Positions 32,361 through 41,895 of a stretch of 52,815 nucleotides of DNA are shown here, piece by piece. The position numbers were made by a program, and so were the translations under genes. Origin of the DNA: a bacterium (GTDB lineage: Bacteria > UBP15 > UBA6099); NCBI GenBank assembly GCA_029564595.1, contig JAKQPS010000049.1, positions 1-52,815 of the forward strand, written 5' to 3'. The notes below the pieces were generated by a model. It was not told where the DNA came from, ran no database searches, and saw only the letters and a program-made list of their open reading frames with translations. Positions within the stretch are counted from its first letter, which is position 1, and each line of letters starts with the position of its first letter.

Positions 32361-32813
32361 ATGGAGACCGAAGTCGGGTCTATTGTCGAAGGCGTTGTTG
32401 TCGAAGTTGTGAAGTACGGCGCGTTTGTGAAAATGCGCAACGGTAAAACAGGGCTTGTTCACATTTCCCAGATAAGCAATGAATTCGTTCGTGAGATAAC
32501 CGACCACATTTCTCCCGGCGTCCGCGTAATGGCGAAAATCGTCTCCATAGACGATAGAGGCAGGATTCAACTTTCTCTGAAAAACGTTCCTCAAGATGGT
32601 CTGTCCGAAGGCGATCAACAGGGCGAGCCGCCGGATGTTCAGCGCCGAGAGGTCAGGAGAACGCCTCCGCGCTATCAGGAATCGCGCGAGGAGGACTCTT
32701 TCGAAAGAAAACTAAAAATGTTCATGCGTCAGAGCGAAGACAGAATGGTCGACATAAAAAGAAACATTGAATCCAAGCGCGGCATAAAGAAAAAGAAGAA
32801 TAAAAACAAATAA
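32361..32813 (+). CDS. S1 RNA-binding domain protein (YabR-like)
   Basis: A 150-residue protein with one N-terminal S1 domain (residues ~3-72: VGSIVEGVVVEVVKYGAFVK, GLVHISQIS, MAKIVSIDDRGRIQLSLK). The tail is charged and ends in a lysine/asparagine run, probably disordered and RNA-binding. In Bacillus the homologous yabR gene follows divIC, and the same order occurs here, supporting the pairing. I use the ATG at 32361; GGGAGG lies about 13 bases upstream, farther than ideal. An in-frame TTG at 32319 is possible but less likely. Confidence 0.82.
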   Translation: METEVGSIVEGVVVEVVKYGAFVKMRNGKTGLVHISQISNEFVREITDHISPGVRVMAKIVSIDDRGRIQLSLKNVPQDGLSEGDQQGEPPDVQRREVRRTPPRYQESREEDSFERKLKMFMRQSEDRMVDIKRNIESKRGIKKKKNKNK

Positions 32814-32914
32814 CTGTCATCGGGAAAAACGAATAATTCATTAAGATTCGGGTTAAGCTTTTATATGGGCCAACGCGTTGTGTCCGCCCGAATAGCCGGA
32901 TTTTTTTATTTAAT

Positions 32915-32945
32915 TTGATATTGAATATAACAAATGAAGTATAAT
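32915..32945 (+). promoter_or_regulatory. Possible promoter of the lipase gene
   Basis: TATAAT at 32940-32945 with TTGATA at 32915-32920; the 19-base spacer is long. AT-rich surroundings and a position about 108 bases before the lipase start support it weakly. Confidence 0.35.
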
Positions 32946-33052
32946 TCTTTTCCGAACAGTTCCGATGTCGGCCGACGATTTATTTAGGCGTGCCGCGGCG
33001 GGCTGATTGAATCGAAACAACAACGTACAAACAACAAAACGCGGGGTGCGAG

Positions 33053-36000
33053 ATGAAAAGAAGAGCGGCAACCGGGATCGCGATAATCATAGCTCTGGCA
33101 ACAGTGTGCGCGCGCGCTGAGGCGGCGGGCATGTTGTCCTCTGAAAGCTCCAAGCAGCCGGTTGTGCTGGTTCACGGCTATTTCGGCTCGATAGCCGGCC
33201 AGACTTCGGTCGAGCTGTACTGGTCGTTCATATCAACGCGGCTAAAACTCGACGGATTCGACGTGTACAAGATAGCCCTGCCGGATGGGGCCATGGAGGA
33301 CATCCCGCGAAGCGCGGCGGTTCTTCGCGACTACATAGACGCGACGCTGGCCCGGACGGGCAAGTCGAAGGTGGATCTGGTCACGCACAGCGAGGGCGGT
33401 CTGATCTCCCGGTACTACATCAAGCATCTCGGAGGCGCGGGCAAGGTTGACGATCTGGTGACGATAGCCACTCCGCACAGGGGCACAAGCGTGGCGCATA
33501 TCGGCCCCGGCGAGGCCGCTCGCCAGATGGAGATTTACAGTTCCTTTCTTCGAGAGCTGAACACGCCGCCCACTCTGACCGGCGACATCGACTACACGGC
33601 GATTTTCAGCAATCACGACGAGATGGTGGTTCCGAACGAAAACGGTTTTTTCGCGGGCGCGGTAAACATGAACGTTAACCTGCTGGGTCACGGCGGAATA
33701 ATGTTCAATGAAGACGTCTATAAGATGACGCGCGGAGCGTTGAAGAACAACACCGGGGAGGGCCGCAGGGCCGTCCCGATTCAGATTGTGAAGTCGGCAA
33801 TGGTGACCAACAACCCGAACGTCACCCTGAGGCTCAAGAAGTTCAACCATTTCCACGACGACGAAGACATGCGTCAGATGAGGATAAGCAACAAGCAGTT
33901 CCTTCACGGCGCGGACTGGCATTCGTTCGCCGACACCAAGCAGTGGACGCTGGATGATTCCCGCGACGGCATGAAAGCCGTTTACGTCCAGTTCAGGCAC
34001 AGCGGCAATTTCCTTTTTCCAAAAGAATCTCCGACTTACGTTGACTATATCTTCCTAGACAGGGAAGCTCCGAAGGCGTCGATAACCGCTCTTCCCGATG
34101 TGACGCTTGAATCTTCGGCGACGATAGGCATAGACGCTTCGGACAATACGGACGACTACAAGAAGTTCAAGGTGTGGAACGCGCTGTTCGCTTACGGGAT
34201 GGAAGAGTTCGGCGTGAAGGAGATGATGGTCAGCGCGGACCCGTCGTTCGCGGGCGCGTCATGGCAGCCTTTCGCCAAGAGCGCGGTCGTCAACCTCGGC
34301 GCCGGCAGCGGCATGAAGACGGTTTATGTTAAAACGAGAGACGCCGCCGGCAACGTCAGCGCGGTGGCCACGGGCAACATCAGGGTCATTGACGTCAATG
34401 CTCCGGACATCGGCATGGTGTCCGAAGGAGCGAGGCAGCCGGTCGTGTTGGTGCACGGTCATTCAGGCTCGATACTCGGCGACCTGAGCGTGGCTGTTTA
34501 CTGGTCTTACATAGGCGGAAGGCTCAAGAGCGAGGGGTTCGACGTTACGGAGATAACGCTGGGCAACGCGGCGATGCAGGACATCAAAAAGAGCGCGCGC
34601 GAGCTTCGCGATTTCGTTGCCGCGACGGTGGCGAGGACCGGCTCCCCGAAGGTCGACTTGGTGGTTCACAGCGAGGGCGGTCTGGTGTCGAGATATTACA
34701 TCAGAGAGCTCGGCGGCGCGCAGTTCGTCGACGATCTGGTGACGATCAGCACCCCGCATAGGGGCACGACCGTAGCCCATGCGGGCATGGGACTGCTCGG
34801 CGAGGGAACTAGCCAGATGGAGGTTGCCAGCCCGTTCATTCAGGAGCTTAACTCCGGCGACACCCTGTTCGGCGGAGTCGAGTACACCGCGATGTTTAGC
34901 CATGCCGACGAGATCGTGCTCCCCGGCACGAACGGGTTCTTCGACGGCGCGGTGAACGTGAATTTCATGCTGCTCGGCCACGGCGGGATACTTTTCGCGC
35001 CGGAACCGTACAAAGTTCTGCGGTCCGCCATATCGTACAAATATTTGTTCTCGAAAGGACAGCGCCCGGTCGAGATAGTCGAGCCGGGGATGTCCACAAA
35101 CAAGAACACAGTGGAAGTCAGATTGAAACCCTGCAACCATTTTTCCCCGCAGGCTCCTGTGACGGAGATGATGGTGGCCACGAACGGGATGTTCCACGGA
35201 GCGGTGTCGTGGCGGCCGTTCTCGAATTCGGTGAATCTGGACATTTCGGGCAAGGACGGGGGGCTTCTGGGCGTCCATGTGAAATTCAGAGGGGCTGACG
35301 GCGTCGAGTCTCCTTCCTACGCTGACTATATAATAATCGACCGCGAGACTCCGACCGGAACGGTCTCGATCTCTGCGACGGACGCCGAAAAATCGACGAT
35401 GACGCTGAAGATTTCCGCGACTGACAACGCTGAAAAATACGGTTATTTCAAAGTGACCAATCTGCTCGAGGCCTATGGGATACTGGGCATAGGAGCAAGA
35501 GATATGCAGGTCTCGACGGATTCCGGGTTCGCCGGGGCGTCGTGGGAGCCTCTAGCAGGCTCGAAGACAGTGACGGTGAGCGCGGGCACAGGAGAAAAGA
35601 TGGCGTATGTCCGCTTCCGGGACGCCGCCGGAAACGTGTCTCAGACCCGTTCGGTGGCGACGCAGATGTTCAGCCCAATCAACGGATTCGTTGCCGCAGA
35701 GAAGGGCCGCGCCCCGGTGGTTTTCGTTCACGGCTACGGCGCGGTGGCGTCCGAACTGACCTCTAAAATCAACTGGCTCTACTACACGGAGCGGCTGAAA
35801 AAAGAAGGGTATTCGACGCATGTTATAGCGCTTGACGCGGCGGGGACGGGGGATGTTATCGCGAGCGCCGCAAAACTGAGGGATTTCGTGCAGGGCGTTC
35901 TCCGCGAAACCGGCGCGGATAAGGTTGACATTGTCGCCCACAGCGAGGGCGGTCTGGTCGCCCGATATTATATAAAGGAGCTTGGCGGAGTCGCTTCGGT

Positions 36001-37519
36001 CGACGACCTTGTGACGATATCCACCCCGCACAGGGGCACGGTTATCGCAGCAGTGGGGCCCGGCGAAGCGGCAAGGCAGATGACGGTATCCAGCGATTTC
36101 CTCGCCAGTCTCAACTCCGGCGACAGCGTTCCCGGAATGGTGGACTATACGGCGATTTTCTCCACGGACGACGGAGTGGTTGTCCCGGCTGAAAACGCGT
36201 TCTACGACGGCGCTATCAATGTCGTCAGGACGGGTCTTACGCATGCGACCATACTTCTGGACGACGGAGTGTATCAGGTTGTTAAGAGCGCTCTTGCGGT
36301 TGACACTGGGAGAGGGGACTCCGAGCTTCCCGTCAGAATAATAAAAAGCGGGATGGCGGCATCGTCGCCATACGTGTTGCTGAGCCTCAACTACTACAAC
36401 CATAACGCGCCGTTGCTTCCGGCGGGAGAAATGATGATATCCGGAGACCCGTCGTTCAGGGGCGCGGCATGGCAGCCGTTCTCGAATTCAGCCAACTGGA
36501 CGATAGACGGCGGGGACGGATTGAAGGCGGTTTACGTGAAATTCAGAGCTGCGCAGGGCGGGGTCGAGTCGCCCGCGTACGCGGACTACATCGTGATAGA
36601 CAGAACCGCTCCTTCAGGCTCGGCGGTTCTGCTGCCCGTGTCCGGCTCAGACGGCGATGTCGAGCTGGCTATAGCGGCTGCAGACAACTCAGACGTTTTT
36701 TCGCGCTTCAATATCGCCCGCCCGGATGTCTCCTACGGTATCCCCGATCTCGGAGTGACGGGCATGATGGTGTCCGACTCGCCGGATTTCGCGGGGGCGG
36801 CGTGGGAGTCGTTCTCCAGCAGAAAAACCCGCGCTCTGCCTGCCGGCGGCGCCGGGAAGGTTTATGTCAAACTGCACGACTCCGTAGGGAACGTAAGCGA
36901 AACTATAGTGGCGTCGAAGGCGGACGCCACGGCTGTGGCGGAAGCCGCAAGCCAAGCCGCGGACGCGGCGCGCGAGACTGCTCAGGAAATCGCAGACGCG
37001 GTTGATACCGTTATCACGGCAGCGGAATCCGAGATTGACTTGTCTCTCGTCAAAGGCTGGAACCTGATATATCTGCCCGAAGAGCTTCCGGAAGAATTTA
37101 AACGCGGACTGTCGGAGCTTATAGACTCCGGGGCCACGATGTTCGACATAAGCGACCGCGATTTCAGGAGTTCGTTGCAGGCGATGAACGCGCGCGGGGG
37201 CAGGGCGGTATGGGTGGAAGTCAGGAACCCGGCCGCCAAGCGGTTCGTGGCTAAAGCCTCTTCCTCTGCTAGAACTGTGATGCTGGACAGGGGCTGGAAC
37301 ATAATCGGAGTGTCCGGCGCGGCGTCGGCGGATCCTTCGGCTGTGACGATAACTTTCGGCGGGGAAACCATTTCGCTCGCGGACGCTGCGGCGAGGGGAA
37401 TCGTCGCCAAATCGATATTGGAGTTCGACGGCTCTGAGTACAAGCCGGCCGCCAGACTTCTCCCGCTCCGCGCCTATCTGCTGAGAGCGTACGACGGCTG
37501 TCTTTTGAACCTGCCCTGA
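33053..37519 (+). CDS. Giant secreted protein with three tandem lipase modules
   Basis: A 1488-residue exported protein. The signal peptide (GIAIIIALATVCARAEAAG) is followed by three copies of a ~425-residue unit. Each has a lipase-like alpha/beta hydrolase and a beta-rich module ending in a YADYI-IDRE-P type linker. Each hydrolase has a PVVLVHG-type oxyanion strand, an HSEGGL elbow (Ser113, Ser540, Ser964), ISTPHRGT, an Asp in HDEMV, ADEIV or DDGVV, and a His in GHGG or GLTHA, so all three triads look intact. After an Ala-rich helix (~1290), a ~190-residue C-terminal domain has two GWN(L/I)I motifs. Role: secreted lipase or esterase, perhaps surface-held. Triplication in one chain is unusual. 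Confidence 0.85.
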   Translation: MKRRAATGIAIIIALATVCARAEAAGMLSSESSKQPVVLVHGYFGSIAGQTSVELYWSFISTRLKLDGFDVYKIALPDGAMEDIPRSAAVLRDYIDATLARTGKSKVDLVTHSEGGLISRYYIKHLGGAGKVDDLVTIATPHRGTSVAHIGPGEAARQMEIYSSFLRELNTPPTLTGDIDYTAIFSNHDEMVVPNENGFFAGAVNMNVNLLGHGGIMFNEDVYKMTRGALKNNTGEGRRAVPIQIVKSAMVTNNPNVTLRLKKFNHFHDDEDMRQMRISNKQFLHGADWHSFADTKQWTLDDSRDGMKAVYVQFRHSGNFLFPKESPTYVDYIFLDREAPKASITALPDVTLESSATIGIDASDNTDDYKKFKVWNALFAYGMEEFGVKEMMVSADPSFAGASWQPFAKSAVVNLGAGSGMKTVYVKTRDAAGNVSAVATGNIRVIDVNAPDIGMVSEGARQPVVLVHGHSGSILGDLSVAVYWSYIGGRLKSEGFDVTEITLGNAAMQDIKKSARELRDFVAATVARTGSPKVDLVVHSEGGLVSRYYIRELGGAQFVDDLVTISTPHRGTTVAHAGMGLLGEGTSQMEVASPFIQELNSGDTLFGGVEYTAMFSHADEIVLPGTNGFFDGAVNVNFMLLGHGGILFAPEPYKVLRSAISYKYLFSKGQRPVEIVEPGMSTNKNTVEVRLKPCNHFSPQAPVTEMMVATNGMFHGAVSWRPFSNSVNLDISGKDGGLLGVHVKFRGADGVESPSYADYIIIDRETPTGTVSISATDAEKSTMTLKISATDNAEKYGYFKVTNLLEAYGILGIGARDMQVSTDSGFAGASWEPLAGSKTVTVSAGTGEKMAYVRFRDAAGNVSQTRSVATQMFSPINGFVAAEKGRAPVVFVHGYGAVASELTSKINWLYYTERLKKEGYSTHVIALDAAGTGDVIASAAKLRDFVQGVLRETGADKVDIVAHSEGGLVARYYIKELGGVASVDDLVTISTPHRGTVIAAVGPGEAARQMTVSSDFLASLNSGDSVPGMVDYTAIFSTDDGVVVPAENAFYDGAINVVRTGLTHATILLDDGVYQVVKSALAVDTGRGDSELPVRIIKSGMAASSPYVLLSLNYYNHNAPLLPAGEMMISGDPSFRGAAWQPFSNSANWTIDGGDGLKAVYVKFRAAQGGVESPAYADYIVIDRTAPSGSAVLLPVSGSDGDVELAIAAADNSDVFSRFNIARPDVSYGIPDLGVTGMMVSDSPDFAGAAWESFSSRKTRALPAGGAGKVYVKLHDSVGNVSETIVASKADATAVAEAASQAADAARETAQEIADAVDTVITAAESEIDLSLVKGWNLIYLPEELPEEFKRGLSELIDSGATMFDISDRDFRSSLQAMNARGGRAVWVEVRNPAAKRFVAKASSSARTVMLDRGWNIIGVSGAASADPSAVTITFGGETISLADAAARGIVAKSILEFDGSEYKPAARLLPLRAYLLRAYDGCLLNLP

Positions 37520-37605
37520 AGCTCGGCGGCGAAGCGCTCGCCGTTGTGAAAAATCGCTCCGGACACGCTTTGTTTGACGGCGATTCCGGATAAAAGGTTG
37601 ATCCT

Positions 37606-39477
37606 ATGAGAACAATACTTGCGGCAATAACGCTTGCGGCATTGGCGTGTTCGGCGGCGTTTGCCTCCGGCGGCGACCCAGCAAATAAAAAGGTAATCGA
37701 AGAAATAAGAATAACTCATGAATTGCTAAGAGGCCTCGAATACAAGTTCGAGCCGAAGGTGGAGATAGTCGGCGCGCGGGAGGCGGGCGCGCGGGCCGCA
37801 AGGCTGGCCGGACGGTATTTCCCGTTGGCGGCGGGGCCTGACGGAAAAGCCGCGCAGGCGGCATGGAAGTTCCTTCGGCTGATTCCCGAAGAGCGGGACT
37901 TGCAGTGCGCTATCGACGGATTCGCTCGCGCGGGCGCAAGGGCTTTCTACGACCCGGAAACCCGCTCGGTGGTTCTGGCAAGCGACTTAACCGCCCCCGG
38001 ATGGAATTCCCCTCTGATAGCCAAGACAATGGAAGTTCTCAAGGTCGAGGAGACTGAGTTCGCTCTGGCGCGCCAGTTCGCGCTAGCCCTGCTCGACTCA
38101 AACTTCGGAATATACGACAAACTCGCCGACCCGGCGATGCCGTCCGATATGAGGATGGCCGCGCTTGCGCTGCTGAACGGCGACGCCAACCTGATGCTGA
38201 TGGACTATATGCTGCGCAACTACGGGGTCAAATCGACCCTGTTGCCCAATGCTGAGGGCGTCGTTTCGCAGTTCATTCCGCTCGTGACGCACATACCGAA
38301 GGCGGAGCTTGAAGCCGCGCCGCAGGCCTTGGCGCGGGACGCCGCGTTTCCCCACACTGCGGGCGCGAAGTTCGCCGCCGTCCTTCGATCAACCGGGGCG
38401 GGGCCGCTGATGGACAGCGCTTACTTCTCGCTGCCGGTCAGTTCCGAGCAGATTCTTCATCCGGAAAAGTTCTTCGAGTCAAGAGACAACCCTGTGGGAG
38501 TGGAGACTCCGGAACTGTCCGCCGCGCTGCCCGAAGGCTCGGCGAAGATATACGAGGACACATTGGGCGAGTGGGGACTGCGCCGGTTGTTGGCGGCGTG
38601 GATGAAAGACGATTCCGAAGCGTCGAGCGCCGCTTCCGGCTGGGCGGGGGACAGGCTGCTCATATACGAACTGCCCGGCGGAGAGATAGCGGGCGCGTTC
38701 TTTACCGTGTGGGATTCCGCGCCGGACGCCGAACTGTTCGCCGGCGTGTTCAGGCGCGCCGCGCGCGCGGCTTTCGCCGCCGACGCGCATATCGAAGTAT
38801 CCTCCATCGGCAGGGACGCCGTCGCGGTTATCGTTCCGCGCGCGGATATGGCTCCCGAACTATCCGGGCTTGTCTGGCAGTCCGTCAAGATTCCCACCAG
38901 AACGCCTCCGCCCGAACTGCGGCAACCCGACCCTGAAGCCCTCATCACCCAGTTGAGCCAGTTCATGGGAATGTTCTCCAACACGAATGTCGCGATTCCC
39001 CCGGCGGGAGAGGATTGGCGGGTCGAGGGCGATGCGTTCATAAATGGAAAGCATAAGTACACTCTGCGCAGACCCGGCCCGGACTGGAATTTTCAGAGGT
39101 TGCATCTCGGCAACCAGTTCGTTTCCGAGTTTACCGCCGTCAACACCAAGAGCGTCGGCTCGAACTTTACCATTTTTACGTTCAACAAGTATGCCCCCGA
39201 AGAGCGGGAAAACCCCGTCGACCAGATGGTGGATTTCATGAAAGCGCAGATGCAGGGGTTCAAGCGGGTGGAGGAGAAAACCTCAATGGTCGCGGGTGTC
39301 CCGGCAAGGAGCGTGACTTTCACCGGCTCGATGTTTGTCCCTTTGAAAATAACTTACACAGAGGTTTTCGGTCCGGACTTCACTCACGTTATAACGTGGT
39401 GGGCGGTCAAGAACAACTACGACTCGCTGCTGCCCGAATACATGAAGTTCATGGAAACGTTCAGGTTTCTTGACTGA
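37606..39477 (+). CDS. Exported metallopeptidase-like protein with a lost zinc motif
   Basis: A 623-residue protein with a signal peptide (ILAAITLAALACSAAFA). Residues ~60-240 resemble exported proteins whose core reads HELxHALQDQ...EGDA. Here the aligned stretch reads ARQFALALLDSNF (~154-166) and LLNGDANLMLMDYML (~189-203), so the HExxH zinc ligands and the glutamate are gone while the frame is kept. The last ~190 residues include a domain with GKHKYTLRRPGPDW. It follows the giant lipase by 86 bases on the same strand. I infer a non-catalytic binding or chaperone-like role. The family link comes from memory of motifs, so it is moderate. Confidence 0.65.
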   Translation: MRTILAAITLAALACSAAFASGGDPANKKVIEEIRITHELLRGLEYKFEPKVEIVGAREAGARAARLAGRYFPLAAGPDGKAAQAAWKFLRLIPEERDLQCAIDGFARAGARAFYDPETRSVVLASDLTAPGWNSPLIAKTMEVLKVEETEFALARQFALALLDSNFGIYDKLADPAMPSDMRMAALALLNGDANLMLMDYMLRNYGVKSTLLPNAEGVVSQFIPLVTHIPKAELEAAPQALARDAAFPHTAGAKFAAVLRSTGAGPLMDSAYFSLPVSSEQILHPEKFFESRDNPVGVETPELSAALPEGSAKIYEDTLGEWGLRRLLAAWMKDDSEASSAASGWAGDRLLIYELPGGEIAGAFFTVWDSAPDAELFAGVFRRAARAAFAADAHIEVSSIGRDAVAVIVPRADMAPELSGLVWQSVKIPTRTPPPELRQPDPEALITQLSQFMGMFSNTNVAIPPAGEDWRVEGDAFINGKHKYTLRRPGPDWNFQRLHLGNQFVSEFTAVNTKSVGSNFTIFTFNKYAPEERENPVDQMVDFMKAQMQGFKRVEEKTSMVAGVPARSVTFTGSMFVPLKITYTEVFGPDFTHVITWWAVKNNYDSLLPEYMKFMETFRFLD

Positions 39478-40870
39478 AAGGCTCTTGAGCGCGTGAGCCG
39501 GTCGCGGAGTCGAGGGCGGATTCCAGAGTCGAGTGTTGAATGCCTTCGACCAACGCGCCCCTCGCCGTGCAGTTCACAAGATTGGCATTTCCCCGCATTT
39601 CGTATTTATAGTAGTCCTCGACAACGCGTTTGAAGAGATACAGAACGTCAGAAGTCGCCGCCGGGCAACCGTCTATGCCGGGAGTCTGCCTGAGTCTGCC
39701 GTGTCTTGAGATAGCTCCCTCAGCGCGGCTGCCGGAGGCGTGCGTGCGGTCGGGAGCGAAAGAGAAATCGCAACCTATCAGAAGGATGGGGTCTCCCCCC
39801 GTCTTATAAGCGAAATCGAGCGCCGCCATCAGAACGGTGCCAGAAAATCGAAGCCCACCTTTATGATGGATTTCGTCAATTTTTTTTTCGGTCTCGGAGA
39901 TCGACGAACACGCCGCAAACGAGCGCTCGACGCCGAACGTTGCCGCCACTTTCGGATTTGATGACGGAAAGAAAATCAGTTTCTCTTTTTCTATGTCCAG
40001 TCCGCTGAAGAATCCGAATGTCAACTCTTGCGGGTCTCCGCTTACAACAAAGTCTGGCCGCAATCCCGCAAGATGGAATGATGCGAGAGAGGAATCGACC
40101 GCGACTATCTCCGGTATCTCGGAGCGGCTTTTCAGGACGCCGAGGCTGATGTCCAGCGAAGGCCCGGCTCCCGCGACAATGACGGGTTTGCCCGCTCGCG
40201 TTCCGAACAGTTCAGCCACTCCGCGCGCCGCCTCGAAGATTTCCTTGTTAGCCTCGATGTTACGCTCTCTTTCCTCCGCCATTACCTCTTTGTTGGAGCC
40301 GGAAAGACGCAGGTATTCAAGTATGTCTCTCAGTTCGGCCGCGTCTTGCGGCAATGCGTCCACTGAGGGTTGATGAAGAAAAATTTCCATTTCGCTCGCC
40401 CCGTATATGCCTGACATTTCCTTGATCAATCTGCTCACAAGCGGCATAAGCTCCCGGCAACTCCCGGCGAGCAGTTTAAGTCTGGGATTAGACAGCAGGC
40501 TCGACATGTCGCGGGCGGAGAGCGCGGCGCGAAAAATCTCCGCCCCGGCTTCCACTGCGATTATCCTTTTTATGTCCGGCCTTTTTTCCAGAAGCGCTTC
40601 GATGTGATACCCCAGCCCGAACCCGAACACGAAAGCGAACCCGGAACCGCCGGGTTTCCTGATTTCAGCCCACCGGGAAGCGTCTTTCCTCGGACTATAC
40701 TTGCTATGGATATAAATCTCTTTTCCGGGAGCCGACACCTTGAGCGTCGGCGCGCCGGCATCGCGGCTCTCTTCTATTGAGGCGCGGATTTCATCGTCCG
40801 GTTCGGGAGGAAAATAAATATGCCCCGCCGTATCCAGCGCCGCCATGTTCGATTCGGTCCAATCCCGCAT
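39461..40870 (-). CDS. MptE-like / motility-associated factor (DUF115) protein
   Basis: A 469-residue protein of the 6-hydroxymethylpterin pyrophosphokinase MptE-like (Maf_flag10, DUF115) family. An N-terminal Rossmann-like part has FVFGFGLGYHIEAL. The core has PVIVAGAGPSLD, VAVDSSLASFHLAGLRPDFV, VSGDPQE and ILLIGCDFSFAP, all family motifs. Family members glycosylate flagellin with pseudaminic/legionaminic-type sugars or act on pterins. No flagellar genes are near, so the substrate is open. Its end overlaps the convergent peptidase-like gene by 17 bases. The start at 40870 is the better ATG; it lacks a clear ribosome binding site. Confidence 0.8.
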   Translation of the reverse strand: MRDWTESNMAALDTAGHIYFPPEPDDEIRASIEESRDAGAPTLKVSAPGKEIYIHSKYSPRKDASRWAEIRKPGGSGFAFVFGFGLGYHIEALLEKRPDIKRIIAVEAGAEIFRAALSARDMSSLLSNPRLKLLAGSCRELMPLVSRLIKEMSGIYGASEMEIFLHQPSVDALPQDAAELRDILEYLRLSGSNKEVMAEERERNIEANKEIFEAARGVAELFGTRAGKPVIVAGAGPSLDISLGVLKSRSEIPEIVAVDSSLASFHLAGLRPDFVVSGDPQELTFGFFSGLDIEKEKLIFFPSSNPKVAATFGVERSFAACSSISETEKKIDEIHHKGGLRFSGTVLMAALDFAYKTGGDPILLIGCDFSFAPDRTHASGSRAEGAISRHGRLRQTPGIDGCPAATSDVLYLFKRVVEDYYKYEMRGNANLVNCTARGALVEGIQHSTLESALDSATGSRAQEPFSQET

Positions 40871-40985
40871 GGCGCTATTATAAACCCGCCGGGACAAGGA
40901 TAGAACCACCGGGAAGCGAAAGACGCGCGCCGCCCGGAATTAATGTATAATTCGTAAACGCTGATGAGCGGGAGGCGCGACGAAG

Positions 40986-41816
40986 ATGAAGAGAGAAGAT
41001 TATTTCGAAAATAAAGGCGGCGGGCGGTTCAGATATGTCGAGCATGAGGTTGAAGGCGCTCGCGCGGTGGTAATGGGGACTCACGGGTTCGCCGAACATA
41101 TCGGAAGATACGACCATGTCGGGGCGTTTTTCAACTCGCGCGGCATGTCGTTTTATATGATGGACAACAGGGGACACGGGAAATCTCCCGGCGCGCGCGG
41201 GCACATCGACAGTTATGACCAGTACGTTGACGACCTTCACGGTTTCAGAACGCTCGTGGTCGAGGAGAAGTTGCGCGGCGCGCCCCTTTTCCTGCTCGGA
41301 CACTCCAACGGCTCCCTCATCACCGCCCGCTACTGCCTCAAGCACGCGGCGGGCGTTCGCGGCGTCGTCCTTTCCGGCATCCTCGCGCGCATGGCCATGA
41401 AGGTGAATCCGCTGAAACTGAAAACCGGCATGCTGCTCTCAAAGATAGTTCCGAAACTGGCAATCCCCGGAGAGATATCGCCGTCAGACGTCTGCCGCGA
41501 CAAAGAAGTCGTCCGGGAGTACGAGAACGACCCGTTGGTGTTCAAAGTGAACACACTCGGATTCGCCGCGCAGCTTATTTGGGCGATGGAAGACCTCAAC
41601 AAACGCGCGGGCGAATTCAAGCCGCCCGTGTTGTTCCAGCACGGCGGAGACGACCGCCTTTGCTCTCCTGAAGGCGCGCGCGCCTTCCACGACAATATCG
41701 CATCTACGGACAAACAATTCATCCTGTACCCCGGCCTTTACCACGAGATATACAACGAGTTCGAGAAAGACGAAATACTGGCCGCCGCCGCGGACTGGAT
41801 CGATAAGAGACTTTAA
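40986..41816 (+). CDS. Monoacylglycerol lipase / lysophospholipase
   Basis: A 276-residue cytoplasmic alpha/beta hydrolase of the lysophospholipase L2 / monoglyceride lipase type (Hydrolase_4). Signatures: THGFAEHIGRYDHV, DNRGHGKSPGARGHI, nucleophile elbow LLGHSNGS, acid in GGDDRLC, and histidine in GLYHEIYNE. The elbow is GHSNGS rather than the common GHSMGG, which should not harm the triad. GGGAGG lies upstream of the ATG. It is divergent from the MptE-like gene with about 115 bases between, and convergent with thpR. Confidence 0.87.
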   Translation: MKREDYFENKGGGRFRYVEHEVEGARAVVMGTHGFAEHIGRYDHVGAFFNSRGMSFYMMDNRGHGKSPGARGHIDSYDQYVDDLHGFRTLVVEEKLRGAPLFLLGHSNGSLITARYCLKHAAGVRGVVLSGILARMAMKVNPLKLKTGMLLSKIVPKLAIPGEISPSDVCRDKEVVREYENDPLVFKVNTLGFAAQLIWAMEDLNKRAGEFKPPVLFQHGGDDRLCSPEGARAFHDNIASTDKQFILYPGLYHEIYNEFEKDEILAAAADWIDKRL

Positions 41817-41895
41817 CCGCGATTGGCAATTCGTTATCTGCGTCCGCAAATTATTGATTTACGCCGGACAGTGTATATTTACGCGTCGGTTGCTG

